Origin: Mesorhizobium sp.
GTDB lineage: Bacteria; Pseudomonadota; Alphaproteobacteria; Rhizobiales; Rhizobiaceae
Direction of reading: 5' to 3'
Assembly (NCBI GenBank): GCA_019509685.1
Contig: JAEKLU010000315.1
Span: 1-10,180, forward strand
Length of the DNA: 10,180 bases
The first letter of the stretch is position 1, and each line of letters starts with the position of its first letter. Both the position numbers and the translations under genes were made by a program. Shown piece by piece: positions 1-6,062 of this stretch. The notes beneath the pieces were generated by a model. It searched no databases. It saw only the letters and a list, made by a program, of their open reading frames with translations, and was not told where the DNA came from.

Positions 1-944
1 TGCCCGAAGACCGGCGCACGCTGTCGACGCTCGACGAACTCAGGGTGCAGACCGCGCAAGGCTCTGTGCCGATCTCGAACTTCGTCGTGCGCAAGCCGGA
101 GCCGACCGTTGGCATCCTCAACCGCATCGACGGCGCGCGGACCGTGGTCGTGCAGGCCAATGTCAGCGCCGGCGCCCAGGTGGCGGCCGTGCAGGAGGAG
201 GTCACCAAGGCCGTCGCCGACATGAACCTCGGCAGCGGCATCCGCTGGAAGCTCGCCGGCTCCAACGAGGACAGCGCGGAAGCCAGCGCCTTCCTCGGCA
301 AGGCGTTCGGCGCGGCGATCTTCCTGATCTTCCTGGTGTTGCTTGCGCAGTTCAACAAGTTCACCAGCGTGTGGCTCGTCTTGTCCTGCGTGGTCATGGC
401 GACGATCGGCGTGTTCCTCGGATTGCTTTTGACAGGCGAAGCCTTCGGCATCGTCATGTCCGGCATCGGCGTCATCGCGCTCGCCGGCGTGGTGGTGAAC
501 AACAACATCGTGCTCATCGACACCTATGACCGGCTGCGCGAAGAAGGCTGGGACAAGATGGATGCGGTGCTGCAGACCTGCCGCGAGCGCGCCCGCCCGG
601 TGGTGCTGACGGCGGTGTCGGCGATCCTCGGCGTGCTGCCGATCGCCTTCGGCCTCGGCCTCGAAATCTTCCATCACGAGACGACGATCAACGCGCCGTC
701 GACGCAATGGTGGATCTCGCTGTCCTCGGCGATCGTGTTCGGCCTGTCCTTCGCCACCTTGCTGACGCTGGTGGTGACGCCGTCGATGCTGATGGTGTTC
801 ACCCGCGCCAAGGTGAAGCCCGGTGCGCGGCGCCACTGGCTCAGCCGCTTGTTCGGGCGCGGCAAGGGCAAGGTAGCGACCGACGAACCGGTCGACGAGC
901 CCGGCGCCGGGCCGGTGGAGGCCTTCCCGAAAGCAGCGGAATAG
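1..944 (+). CDS. RND (AcrB/HAE1-type) multidrug efflux permease, C-terminal part
   Basis: This is the C-terminal end of an inner-membrane RND pump, which uses the proton gradient to export drugs or other small molecules through a periplasmic adaptor and an outer-membrane channel. The reading frame is open from base 3, so the true start lies outside the window; the GTG at 45 is only an internal codon. About 314 of the roughly 1,000 residues usual for the family are visible. They comprise the end of a periplasmic domain followed by five hydrophobic segments matching TM8-TM12 of AcrB. The segment with GVVVNNNIVLIDTYDRLRE corresponds to AcrB TM10, and the RARPVVLTAVSAILGVLPIA stretch to TM11. A charged, proline-rich cytoplasmic tail ends the protein. 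The substrate cannot be read from this part. An intrinsic terminator follows about 25 bases after the stop, so this is the last gene of its operon. Confidence 0.93.
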   Translation, partial: PEDRRTLSTLDELRVQTAQGSVPISNFVVRKPEPTVGILNRIDGARTVVVQANVSAGAQVAAVQEEVTKAVADMNLGSGIRWKLAGSNEDSAEASAFLGKAFGAAIFLIFLVLLAQFNKFTSVWLVLSCVVMATIGVFLGLLLTGEAFGIVMSGIGVIALAGVVVNNNIVLIDTYDRLREEGWDKMDAVLQTCRERARPVVLTAVSAILGVLPIAFGLGLEIFHHETTINAPSTQWWISLSSAIVFGLSFATLLTLVVTPSMLMVFTRAKVKPGARRHWLSRLFGRGKGKVATDEPVDEPGAGPVEAFPKAAE

Positions 945-967
945 AGCGATTTAATAAGCCGATGGAC

Positions 968-1000
968 AAAAGCCGCCCGGGAACAACCGGGCGGTTTTTT
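968..1000 (+). terminator. Rho-independent terminator after the RND gene
   Basis: A perfect 8-bp GC-only stem, CCGCCCGG (973-980) with CCGGGCGG (987-994), encloses a 6-base loop and is followed directly by six T residues (995-1000). An A-run precedes the stem. This is a textbook intrinsic terminator, 28 bases after the stop codon of the efflux gene. Confidence 0.93.
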
Positions 1001-1040
1001 GCATTGTCCCTTCGAACGCAGCCAGACGGCGAGGGTTTCC

Positions 1041-1199
1041 ATGCCGATCAGCACAATTCTGGTAATCATCGTGGTCCTGATCCTGCTCGGCGCCGTGCCG
1101 GCTTGGCCGCATTCACGATCCTGGGGCTACGGGCCGTCCGGCATCGTCGGCGTCATCCTGATCGTGCTGCTGATCCTTTTGCTGATGGGCAGGATCTGA
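1041..1199 (+). CDS. DUF3309 family small membrane protein
   Basis: This 52-residue protein consists of two hydrophobic segments (about residues 4-18 and 32-48) joined by a short polar turn, PAWPHSRSWGYGPSG. That turn is the hallmark of the DUF3309 family, whose members are about 50 residues long and of unknown function. It is probably an inner-membrane protein with a helical hairpin topology. I chose the ATG at 1041 because a GAGGG stretch (1031-1035) lies about six bases upstream and the resulting length fits the family. A longer in-frame start at 999 would fall on the terminator T-run and is unlikely. The gene starts only 40 bases after the terminator of the efflux gene, so its promoter must be compact or rely on read-through. 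Its stop codon directly touches the stop of the convergent epimerase-like gene. Confidence 0.85.
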   Translation: MPISTILVIIVVLILLGAVPAWPHSRSWGYGPSGIVGVILIVLLILLLMGRI

Positions 1200-2156
1200 T
1201 CAGGCCGCCTGACGCGAGGCCGCGACGGCAATGCCGATATCCTGCATGGCTTCCTTCACCGCCTGATCCAGAGGCGTATGCGGGATTTCGCCGATCACCT
1301 CTTCCAGCCGCGTCGAGACCAGCCGGTGCGCTTCGAAGCGCAGATAGGACATCGAGACGATCTCGCGCCACATGGCGACGAACGGGCTGCCGGCGCGCAG
1401 CACCCACCAGGGCATGTAGGTGAGCTTGAGCTTGCGGCCCAGCGCCTTTTCGGCCGCGGCCTTGATGTCGAGGTCGGTGATCGCGTGGCCGGGGAAATTG
1501 ATGGCCTCATAGGCGCCTAATTTGTCGAGGTTGCGGGCGAGGCCGACGAAAGCGACGGCGAAGTCCGGCAGATAGGCCCATTCGTGCACGAGGTCGGCCG
1601 GGCCGGGCGCGGTGTAGACGCCCTTGCTCATCTTGGCGGCGACGACGAGATCGAACCAGGAGCCTGAGCCGGTGCCGCCGAAGAAATCGCCGGCACGCAG
1701 GACAATGGTGCGCACGCGGCCGGCGTCGGCCTCGCTGCGGAACAGCGCTTCCATGGCGCAGCGGATGCGGCCTTTCTCGGTGGTCGGATGGAACGGCGTC
1801 GCCTCGGTGATCACCTGCGGCATCGGCGAGCCGTAATTGTAGACGGTGCCGGGGAACAGATGCAGCGCGTTGTTGGCGTGGCAGGCGGCCATGACGTTCT
1901 CGGCCATCGGCATGCACTTGCCCCAGTCGGTGTAGATCGGGTTCAAACCGTTGAAGACGATGTCGACGCCTTCCGTCGCAGCAATCAGCGACTGGCGATC
2001 GAGCGCGTCGCCGGCGACGGCCGTTGCGCCCTTGAGTTCGGCCGGCACCTTGCCGGTGCGGGTGACGGCGCGGACATCGAAGCCGGCGTCGATGAAGGCC
2101 TTGCCAACCACGCGGCCCAGCCGGCCATTGGCGCCGAGGATTGCGATCTTGGTCAT
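1200..2156 (-). CDS. NAD(P)-binding epimerase/NmrA-like (extended SDR) protein
   Basis: This 318-residue protein starts with a Rossmann nucleotide-binding fold: the GANGRLG motif at residues 8-14 fits GxxGxxG of extended or atypical short-chain dehydrogenases, and an acidic DALD follows at about 50-53. A Tyr-containing TVYNYGSP segment (104-111) lies where the SDR active-site Tyr usually sits, but I do not see a clear YxxxK. It may therefore be an atypical, NmrA-like member that binds NAD(P) rather than a proven dehydrogenase or epimerase. The C-terminal half (from about 220) resembles the substrate-binding part of sugar-nucleotide epimerases. The substrate is unknown. The start is well supported by AAGGAGAG at 2162-2169, five bases before the ATG. 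It lies downstream of the DUF680 gene on the same strand, with a strong hairpin between, and converges with the DUF3309 gene with no gap. Confidence 0.85.
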   Translation of the reverse strand: MTKIAILGANGRLGRVVGKAFIDAGFDVRAVTRTGKVPAELKGATAVAGDALDRQSLIAATEGVDIVFNGLNPIYTDWGKCMPMAENVMAACHANNALHLFPGTVYNYGSPMPQVITEATPFHPTTEKGRIRCAMEALFRSEADAGRVRTIVLRAGDFFGGTGSGSWFDLVVAAKMSKGVYTAPGPADLVHEWAYLPDFAVAFVGLARNLDKLGAYEAINFPGHAITDLDIKAAAEKALGRKLKLTYMPWWVLRAGSPFVAMWREIVSMSYLRFEAHRLVSTRLEEVIGEIPHTPLDQAVKEAMQDIGIAVAASRQAA

Positions 2157-2172
2157 TTGTTCTCTCCTTGTT

Positions 2173-2201
2173 CGAGGCGACGGGACCAGCCCGTCGCCTC
2201 G
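2173..2201 (-). promoter_or_regulatory. 12-bp perfect hairpin between DUF680 and epimerase genes
   Basis: CGAGGCGACGGG (2173-2184) pairs perfectly with CCCGTCGCCTCG (2190-2201) around a 5-base loop. On the minus strand it lies about 15 bases after the DUF680 stop and only a few bases before the Shine-Dalgarno sequence of the epimerase-like gene. There is no U-run after it on either strand, so it is not a canonical intrinsic terminator. It could be a partial terminator, a 3'-end stabiliser, or a processing site that sets different expression of the two genes. Confidence 0.6.
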
Positions 2202-2215
2202 GGATTTCTCTTGGC

Positions 2216-2425
2216 TCAGTGATTGCCGAAGAGGTCGCGGTTGCTGCCCTGGACGACCGGCTTCCGATCGGTCCCATCCGACTTGCCGATCGACGTGGTG
2301 ACCGTGTTGTCGGTGCCGATGACAGCCGGCTGGCTGGCACCGTTCGGGTCGTACTTGTCACTGCCGGCAAAGGCAGTGCCGGCGGCAATGAGGAGGGCGG
2401 CGGCGGTGAGGGTGATCCTGGTCAT
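2216..2425 (-). CDS. DUF680 family small secreted protein
   Basis: This 69-residue protein has a clean Sec signal peptide: MTR, then a hydrophobic core (TLTAAALLIAAG), with cleavage expected after AFA at residue 20. The mature 49-residue peptide is hydrophilic (GSDKYDPNG...) and ends with a PVVQGSNRDLFGNH motif. The signal peptide, the central 'QPAV' and the terminal 'R-LFGN' match the DUF680 family as I know it, which consists of small proteins found in several copies mainly in Mesorhizobium. Their function is unknown; the location should be periplasmic. The start is supported by AGGAG (2434-2438 on the complement) seven bases upstream. It shares a divergent control region with the LysR gene and may be co-transcribed with the epimerase-like gene. 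Confidence 0.82.
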   Translation of the reverse strand: MTRITLTAAALLIAAGTAFAGSDKYDPNGASQPAVIGTDNTVTTSIGKSDGTDRKPVVQGSNRDLFGNH

Positions 2426-2541
2426 TTGAAGTTCTCCTGGTTGGGGTTTGCAGTTCCGTAGCGGTGTTTGCAGGGGGAATATCGCCCCTCTATCGATGAA
2501 TTGAAATTGACCATGGATGTAGTTTTGATATTCATTATTGA
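2426..2541. promoter_or_regulatory. Divergent DUF680 / LysR control region
   Basis: This AT-rich 116-base stretch must hold both promoters. It contains an exact direct repeat GTTTGCAG at 2446-2453 and 2466-2473, offset by 20 bp (two helical turns), on the DUF680 side. A tandem hexamer AATTGAAATTGA lies at 2499-2510. An inverted repeat ATTCA-TTAT-TGAAT (2530-2543) overlaps the LysR start codon. A possible plus-strand promoter is TTGACC (2507-2512), 16 bases, TATTCA (2529-2534). LysR proteins usually control a divergent neighbour and themselves through T-N11-A type sites, so these repeats are candidate operators; that assignment is inference. Confidence 0.5.
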
Positions 2542-3456
2542 ATGAGTGAAATCGACTGGAATCTGATCAAGAGCTTCGTCACGGTCGCGGAAACCGGCAG
2601 TCTGTCGGCGGCGGCGCGAAAGTTGTCCGCCAGCCAGCCGACACTTGGCCGTCACATCGGGGAGCTGGAGCAGGCGCTCGGCGTCATCCTGTTCCGCCGC
2701 GGTCGGAACGGCTACGCGCTGACGGAAGCCGGGGCCACGCTGTTCGAACGCGGCAAGGCCGTCAGCGAACAGGCGAGTGCCTTTTCAAGGCTGGCGCTGG
2801 GTTCGGTCGAGGCGATCGAAGGCACGGTGCGCATTGCAGCCAGCGAGGTGGTCGCTGCCTATGTGCTGCCCGACATGATGGCGCGGCTCGGCATCGAGGA
2901 GCCAGGGATCGAGGTCGAGATCGTCGCTTCGAACCAGGTCGAGAACCTGCTGCGCCGAGACGCCGACATCGCCATCCGCATGGTCAAACCGGCGCAGAAC
3001 GAACTGGTGGCGCGCAAGGTCTGCGATATCCCGCTCTGCGCCTGCGCCGCCATTGCCTATCTCGACCGGCGCGGCCGCCCGCTCGGGCCGGCCGATCTCG
3101 TCGATCATCCCTTAATCGGCTTTGATCGCAGCGACGAGATGATCCGGGGCTTTGCGCAATTCGGCCTCCCGGTCACCCGGAGCAGTTTCCGCTTCAGGGC
3201 CGACAGCCAGATCGTCCTGTGGGAGGCGGTGCGGGCGGGGAATGGCATTGGTCTTGGCCAGGAGCCGCTGGCCGATCGCGATCCACTGGTGGAGAAGGTG
3301 CTGCCCGGCCTGCCGCTGCCTAGCCTGCCGGTGTGGCTCGCCATGCATCGCGACGTGCGCACCAGCATGCGCATCCGCCGCGTGGCGGATTTTCTCCATG
3401 AGGAATTGAAGCGCTATTCGGCAGGAACAGGGTCGGGCGCGAATTCAGCGCGGTGA
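2542..3456 (+). CDS. LysR family transcriptional regulator
   Basis: This 304-residue protein has the normal LTTR length and layout. A winged helix-turn-helix occupies residues 5-64 and includes the typical FVTVAETGSLSAAARKLSASQPTLGRHIGELE and LFRRGRNGYALTEAG segments. A linker helix follows, and from about residue 90 a periplasmic-binding-protein-like effector domain (GTVRIAASEVVAAYVLPDMM..., DADIAIRM, GIGLGQ). It should bind DNA as a tetramer and respond to an unknown small ligand. The ATG at 2542 starts the conserved N-terminus, but no Shine-Dalgarno sequence precedes it, and a candidate -10 box lies only 8 bases upstream, so the mRNA may be leaderless. The last 43 bases overlap the 3' end of the convergent MFS gene. 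Likely targets are itself, the divergent DUF680 gene and possibly the MFS gene. Confidence 0.93.
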   Translation: MSEIDWNLIKSFVTVAETGSLSAAARKLSASQPTLGRHIGELEQALGVILFRRGRNGYALTEAGATLFERGKAVSEQASAFSRLALGSVEAIEGTVRIAASEVVAAYVLPDMMARLGIEEPGIEVEIVASNQVENLLRRDADIAIRMVKPAQNELVARKVCDIPLCACAAIAYLDRRGRPLGPADLVDHPLIGFDRSDEMIRGFAQFGLPVTRSSFRFRADSQIVLWEAVRAGNGIGLGQEPLADRDPLVEKVLPGLPLPSLPVWLAMHRDVRTSMRIRRVADFLHEELKRYSAGTGSGANSAR

Positions 3457-4595
3457 GCGAGCCCGGCCATCAGCAGCACGATAACCAGAAGGCCGGAGAG
3501 CGCGATGAAGATCGGGCCGAAGCTCGAATGCTCGGCGACGAAGCCGATTGCCGACGGCGCCACCAGGATGCCGGAATAGCCCATGGTGGTGACGACGCTC
3601 ATGCCGGTGCCCGACGACATGCCTTCCTGGTTGCCGCCGGCCGAAAACAGGATCGGCACCATGTTGGCGATGCCGAAGCCGCAAAGCGCGAAGGCGGCGA
3701 TGGCAGAATAGGGCGAGGGCGACAGCCCGGCCATCAGCATGCCAGCGGCGGCGACCAGCGCCGAGCCGCGCAATGTCGCCACCGCGCCGAAGCGGTTGCG
3801 CACGCCGTCGCCGAGGAAACGCATCAGCGCCATGACGCCCGAGAAGGCCGCATAGGCGAGGCCTGCCACGGCGAGGTCGGCGCCAAGTTCCTGGTGCAGA
3901 TAGAGCGCCGCCCAGTCGAGCACCGCGCCCTCCGAGATCATGGTGAGCAGCGCCATCAGGCCGACCAGATAGACGATCGTGTGGCGCGGCAGCGTGAATT
4001 TCCGATGCTCGACCGCCTGCGGTTTGTCCTCCGCAATGAGGTAGCCAATGGCGAAGGCGATGACGACAAAGGCGACCACCGTCACTGCGACCGCATGGGC
4101 GAGGTAGCCGTAGGTCTGGATCGAGTAGCCGCCGAGCGCGCCGCCGGCGAAGCCGCCAAGGCTCCAGAAGCCGTGCGACGACGACATGATCGCCCGGGAA
4201 AGCCTTCTTTCAACCACTACGGCATTCGAGTTCATGGCAACATCCATGCCGCCGATCGAGCCGCCGAAGATGAGCATGGCAATCGCCGCCAGGGGAACGT
4301 TGGGCGCCAGCGCCACCACCAACAGGCCGAAGCTGCCGCAGATGCCGAACAACCGCGTCACCGTGCGCGAGCCGTGCCTGGAAATCAGATGGCCGCACCA
4401 GGTCATGGAGATGACCGCGCCGACGCCGAACAGAAGGATCAGCAATCCGAGCGTGAATTTGGTGATGTCGAGCCGGGTGAGGAACACCGGAATCTGCGGC
4501 GCCCAGCTGCCGGTCAGAAATCCGTTGGCAAGGAAAATACCGGCGACGGCCCAGCGGCCGCGGATGGCTGCCTGCATGGCTGTTGGCGCGTTCAT
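3414..4595 (-). CDS. Major facilitator superfamily transporter
   Basis: This 393-residue inner-membrane protein has about twelve hydrophobic segments, the usual MFS size and topology. A motif-A-like loop GHLISRHGSRTVTR (residues 68-81) lies between TM2 and TM3, and a longer cytoplasmic loop (about 190-207, EDKPQAVEHRKFTLPR) divides the two six-helix halves. Sequences such as GFLTGSWAPQIP, GGSIGGMDVAMNSNAV and SSSHGFWSLGGFAGG recall the YbjJ-like branch of MFS permeases, whose substrates are poorly defined; that subfamily call is tentative. The start at 4595 lacks a good Shine-Dalgarno sequence, but a plausible promoter lies upstream (4631-4658). The gene converges on and overlaps the LysR gene. 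It is separated from the next minus-strand operon by the inserted IS1111-type element. Confidence 0.9.
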   Translation of the reverse strand: MNAPTAMQAAIRGRWAVAGIFLANGFLTGSWAPQIPVFLTRLDITKFTLGLLILLFGVGAVISMTWCGHLISRHGSRTVTRLFGICGSFGLLVVALAPNVPLAAIAMLIFGGSIGGMDVAMNSNAVVVERRLSRAIMSSSHGFWSLGGFAGGALGGYSIQTYGYLAHAVAVTVVAFVVIAFAIGYLIAEDKPQAVEHRKFTLPRHTIVYLVGLMALLTMISEGAVLDWAALYLHQELGADLAVAGLAYAAFSGVMALMRFLGDGVRNRFGAVATLRGSALVAAAGMLMAGLSPSPYSAIAAFALCGFGIANMVPILFSAGGNQEGMSSGTGMSVVTTMGYSGILVAPSAIGFVAEHSSFGPIFIALSGLLVIVLLMAGLAHRAEFAPDPVPAE

Positions 4596-4630
4596 GGCTC
4601 GAATCCGCTATGCAAATGGCTTTTCGCGGG

Positions 4631-4658
4631 AAATTAGATCGATTCAATTTGCAGTCAA
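4631..4658 (-). promoter_or_regulatory. Candidate promoter of the MFS gene
   Basis: Reading the minus strand, TTGACT (4658-4653) is followed after 16 bases by TAATTT (4636-4631). This resembles a housekeeping sigma-70 promoter about 35 bases upstream of the MFS start codon. The spacer holds ATTGAATCGAT, which is partly symmetrical and could bind a regulator. The surrounding 4596-4703 otherwise shows no gene. Confidence 0.45.
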
Positions 4659-4703
4659 GGACCGCGCTAGGGAAGTGCTTGGACCAAGGGAAACCGGCGG
4701 TCG

Positions 4704-4778
4704 GCGCCGATCAGCTCGCGACTTCGTCATTGTAGGGTCTGCGTGCGTCGGTTCGCTCCTTGCTCCGCCCTAGAATGA
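4704..4778. repeat. Left part of an interrupted intergenic palindrome
   Basis: This holds the whole left arm and most of the inner right arm of a large hairpin. The left arm (4704-4737) contains GCGCCGATC, 7 bases, then GACTTCGTCATTGTAGGG. After a 30-base loop comes CCCTAGAATGA (4768-4778), which pairs with TCATTGTAGGG with one mismatch. The rest of the right arm lies beyond the insertion sequence at 6067-6088. Palindromes of this form look like the dispersed intergenic repeats of rhizobia, which is recalled, not checked. The last four bases, ATGA, recur on the far side of the insertion. Confidence 0.75.
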
Positions 4779-4782
4779 TGGG

Positions 4783-4794
4783 TGGACGGCCCCT
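4783..4794 (+). repeat. Left subterminal inverted repeat of the IS
   Basis: TGGACGGCCCCT is the exact reverse complement of 6048-6059. It is offset four bases from the inferred left end (TGGG). Such offset subterminal repeats distinguish the IS1111 group from the rest of IS110, which lacks obvious repeats. Confidence 0.85.
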
Positions 4795-4856
4795 TGCGGC
4801 ATCGAATGTGCCAAGCTGGCTGTGTTGTTGAACCCCAGCGGAGGAGACCGTCCGAG

Positions 4857-5811
4857 ATGCAAGCTATCAGATTTGGAATCGACTTGGCCAGCACAGGTGG
4901 AGAAGTTCTTCGCCACGCAGCAGCCGGCGCTGATCGGCATGGAGGCCTGCGGCTCGGCCCATCATTGGGCCCGCACGCTGAGCGCGCTCGGCCATGAGGT
5001 CAAGCTGATGCCGCCGGCCTACGTGAAGCCCTATGTGCCGCGCAACAAGAACGATATCCGCGATGCGCACGGCTGTTGCGAGGCGGTGAGCCGGCCCGAC
5101 ATGCGCTTCGTGCCGATCAAGACGCTCGAACAGCAATGGGCCCGAGCGCTGCATCGCACGCGTGACCTTCTGGTGCGCCAGCGCACGCAGTTGGCCAACG
5201 CCATGCGTGGCCAGCTCTATGAGATGGGCCTGACAAGTGCCAAGGGGGCGGCGGGTATCGAGACCCTGCTGCAGCGCATCGAGACGGCCGATGAAGCCAT
5301 CCCCGCGGCGCTGTTGATCTGTCTGGTGCCCCTGGCCGGGCAATGGCGGACGCTGGATGGCGAGATCGCAAAGCTGGACAAGCAGATCCTGGCTCAGGTC
5401 AGGCAGCAGAAAGCGGCCTTGCGGCTGACGACGATCCCAAGCGTCGGCCCGATCATTGCGCATGCAACCATCGCAGCCATCGGCGACGGTCGCCAGTTTG
5501 CTTGTGCCAGGGACTTCGCCGCCTGGCTGGGCCTGACCCGCAAGAGCCATGACAGCGGTGGCAAGCACAAGTTGACGGGTCATATCAGCCGTGCCGGCGA
5601 CAGGGACCTGCGAAGGCTGCTCATTCTCGGCGCCAGTTCATGGCTGCGTCAGGTCAAGGCAAAGCCCGACAGAGGCTCGCCCTGGATACGCGGCCTGCTG
5701 GCCAGGCGGCCGGTCAAGGTCGCCGTCGTGGCTCAGGCGGCCAAGACCGCTCGCATCATCTGGGCCATGCTGAACTCGGGACAGCAATACAGGGCGCCGG
5801 TAGCGGCATAA
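4857..5811 (+). pseudogene. IS110/IS1111 transposase (recombinase), 5' deletion and frameshift
   Basis: The family's N-terminus is visible from ATG 4857 (MQAIRFGIDLAS), with a GGAGGAG ribosome site 10 bases upstream. Its Asp at 4881-4883 should be the first of the four DEDD catalytic residues. The rest of the protein continues in a different frame from about 4897 (VEKFFATQQPALIGMEACGS...). Between GIDLA and VEKFF only a few codons remain where relatives have about 30, so an out-of-frame deletion of roughly 25-30 codons is the simplest explanation. Downstream the protein is intact: the Glu of GMEACG, the two Asp of NKNDIRDAHG, the Transposase_20 region (TIPSVGP...) and the C-terminal serine region (HDSGGKHKLTGHISRAGDRDLRRLL). 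A 329-residue frame from 4822 is open but has an unrelated N-terminus and lacks the first catalytic Asp. The protein is therefore probably inactive. Confidence 0.8.
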
Positions 5812-5870
5812 ACGCAAATCGAGGGCCCTCAACAGCGTAAGGAGCAAAAAGCAGCACGGCAAAATGGTCA

Positions 5871-6008
5871 GGACCTGGGTCGGGACACTCCGCTTTCGTC
5901 ATCGCGATCACAAAGCGCGCTAGAATGATTGGAACCCGATCCGCGTAACCCTTGCGGGCCAGCGGTCATCAATCGACCGCAATCAAAGGCCGAATACATG
6001 ACCGCTCC
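5871..6008 (+). ncRNA. Candidate bridge RNA (seekRNA) of the IS1111 element
   Basis: The right non-coding end can fold into two successive stem-loops of bridge-RNA design. The first has a lower stem GGTCGGG (5878-5884) with CCCGATCC (5935-5942), a short TCC/GGA helix, an 11x11 internal loop and a CGCG/CGCG cap (5903-5906, 5916-5919). In the internal loop, 5920-5928 CTAGAATGA equals the left target flank (4770-4778), and 5895-5902 TTCGTCAT is the reverse complement of the right flank (6063-6070). The second has stem GCGG/CCGC (5962-5965, 6002-6005). Its 3' loop strand ATACATGAC (5994-6002) equals the element's right end plus flank (6059-6067). Its 5' strand holds CATCA, complementary to TGATG at the left junction, which is only a weak match. 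Exact RNA ends are unknown. Expression is inferred from the family. Confidence 0.72.
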
Positions 6009-6034
6009 AGACTTGCGCCGTCGCCGCCATTTTG

Positions 6035-6050
6035 CCTCTTGCCTAAGAGG
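6035..6050 (+). repeat. Small hairpin at the IS right end
   Basis: CCTCTT (6035-6040) and AAGAGG (6045-6050) form a perfect 6-bp stem with a 4-base loop. The 3' arm overlaps the first three bases of the right subterminal inverted repeat. It may be a recognition structure for the recombinase or may end the guide RNA; neither is shown. Confidence 0.45.
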
Positions 6051-6059
6051 GGCCGTCCA
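6048..6059 (+). repeat. Right subterminal inverted repeat of the IS
   Basis: AGGGGCCGTCCA is the exact reverse complement of 4783-4794. It is followed by TAC, the inferred last three bases of the element, and then by the ATGA flank. Confidence 0.85.
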
Positions 6060-6062
6060 TAC

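Larger units (their letters stand above)
4779..6062 (+). mobile_element. IS110 family (IS1111 group) insertion sequence
   Basis: The element is about 1,284 bp, within the usual 1.2-1.5 kb range of the family. Its transposase remnant is clearly IS110-type (a DEDD/RuvC-like domain plus a C-terminal serine domain). It carries a perfect 12-bp subterminal inverted repeat, TGGACGGCCCCT (4783-4794) and AGGGGCCGTCCA (6048-6059). This sits 4 bases from the left end and 3 from the right end, as is typical of the IS1111 subgroup. ATGA flanks both sides (4775-4778 and 6063-6066). Excision with one ATGA restores a near-perfect palindrome, which fixes the ends. As in IS1111 elements, the transposase lies near the left end and a long non-coding region of about 250 bp lies at the right end. 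The transposase is damaged, so autonomous movement is unlikely. Confidence 0.88.

Noticed and set aside
3453..4637. 394-residue open frame antisense to the MFS gene
   Set aside because: Composition is extremely His/Arg/Asp/Ala-rich with no recognisable fold; it is a mirror of the MFS codons.
4822..4896. N-terminal extension of the 329-residue open frame as the true transposase start
   Set aside because: Its first 25 residues do not resemble the family, whose N-terminus (MQAIRFGIDLA) is visible in another frame behind a good ribosome site.
4857..4910. Programmed ribosomal frameshift in the transposase
   Set aside because: No slippery run is seen, and about 25-30 family residues are absent, which frameshifting cannot explain; a deletion is simpler.
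5821..5830. Perfect palindrome GAGGGCCCTC after the transposase stop as a terminator
   Set aside because: It has no loop bases and no T-run; a 10-base palindrome alone is not convincing as a terminator.
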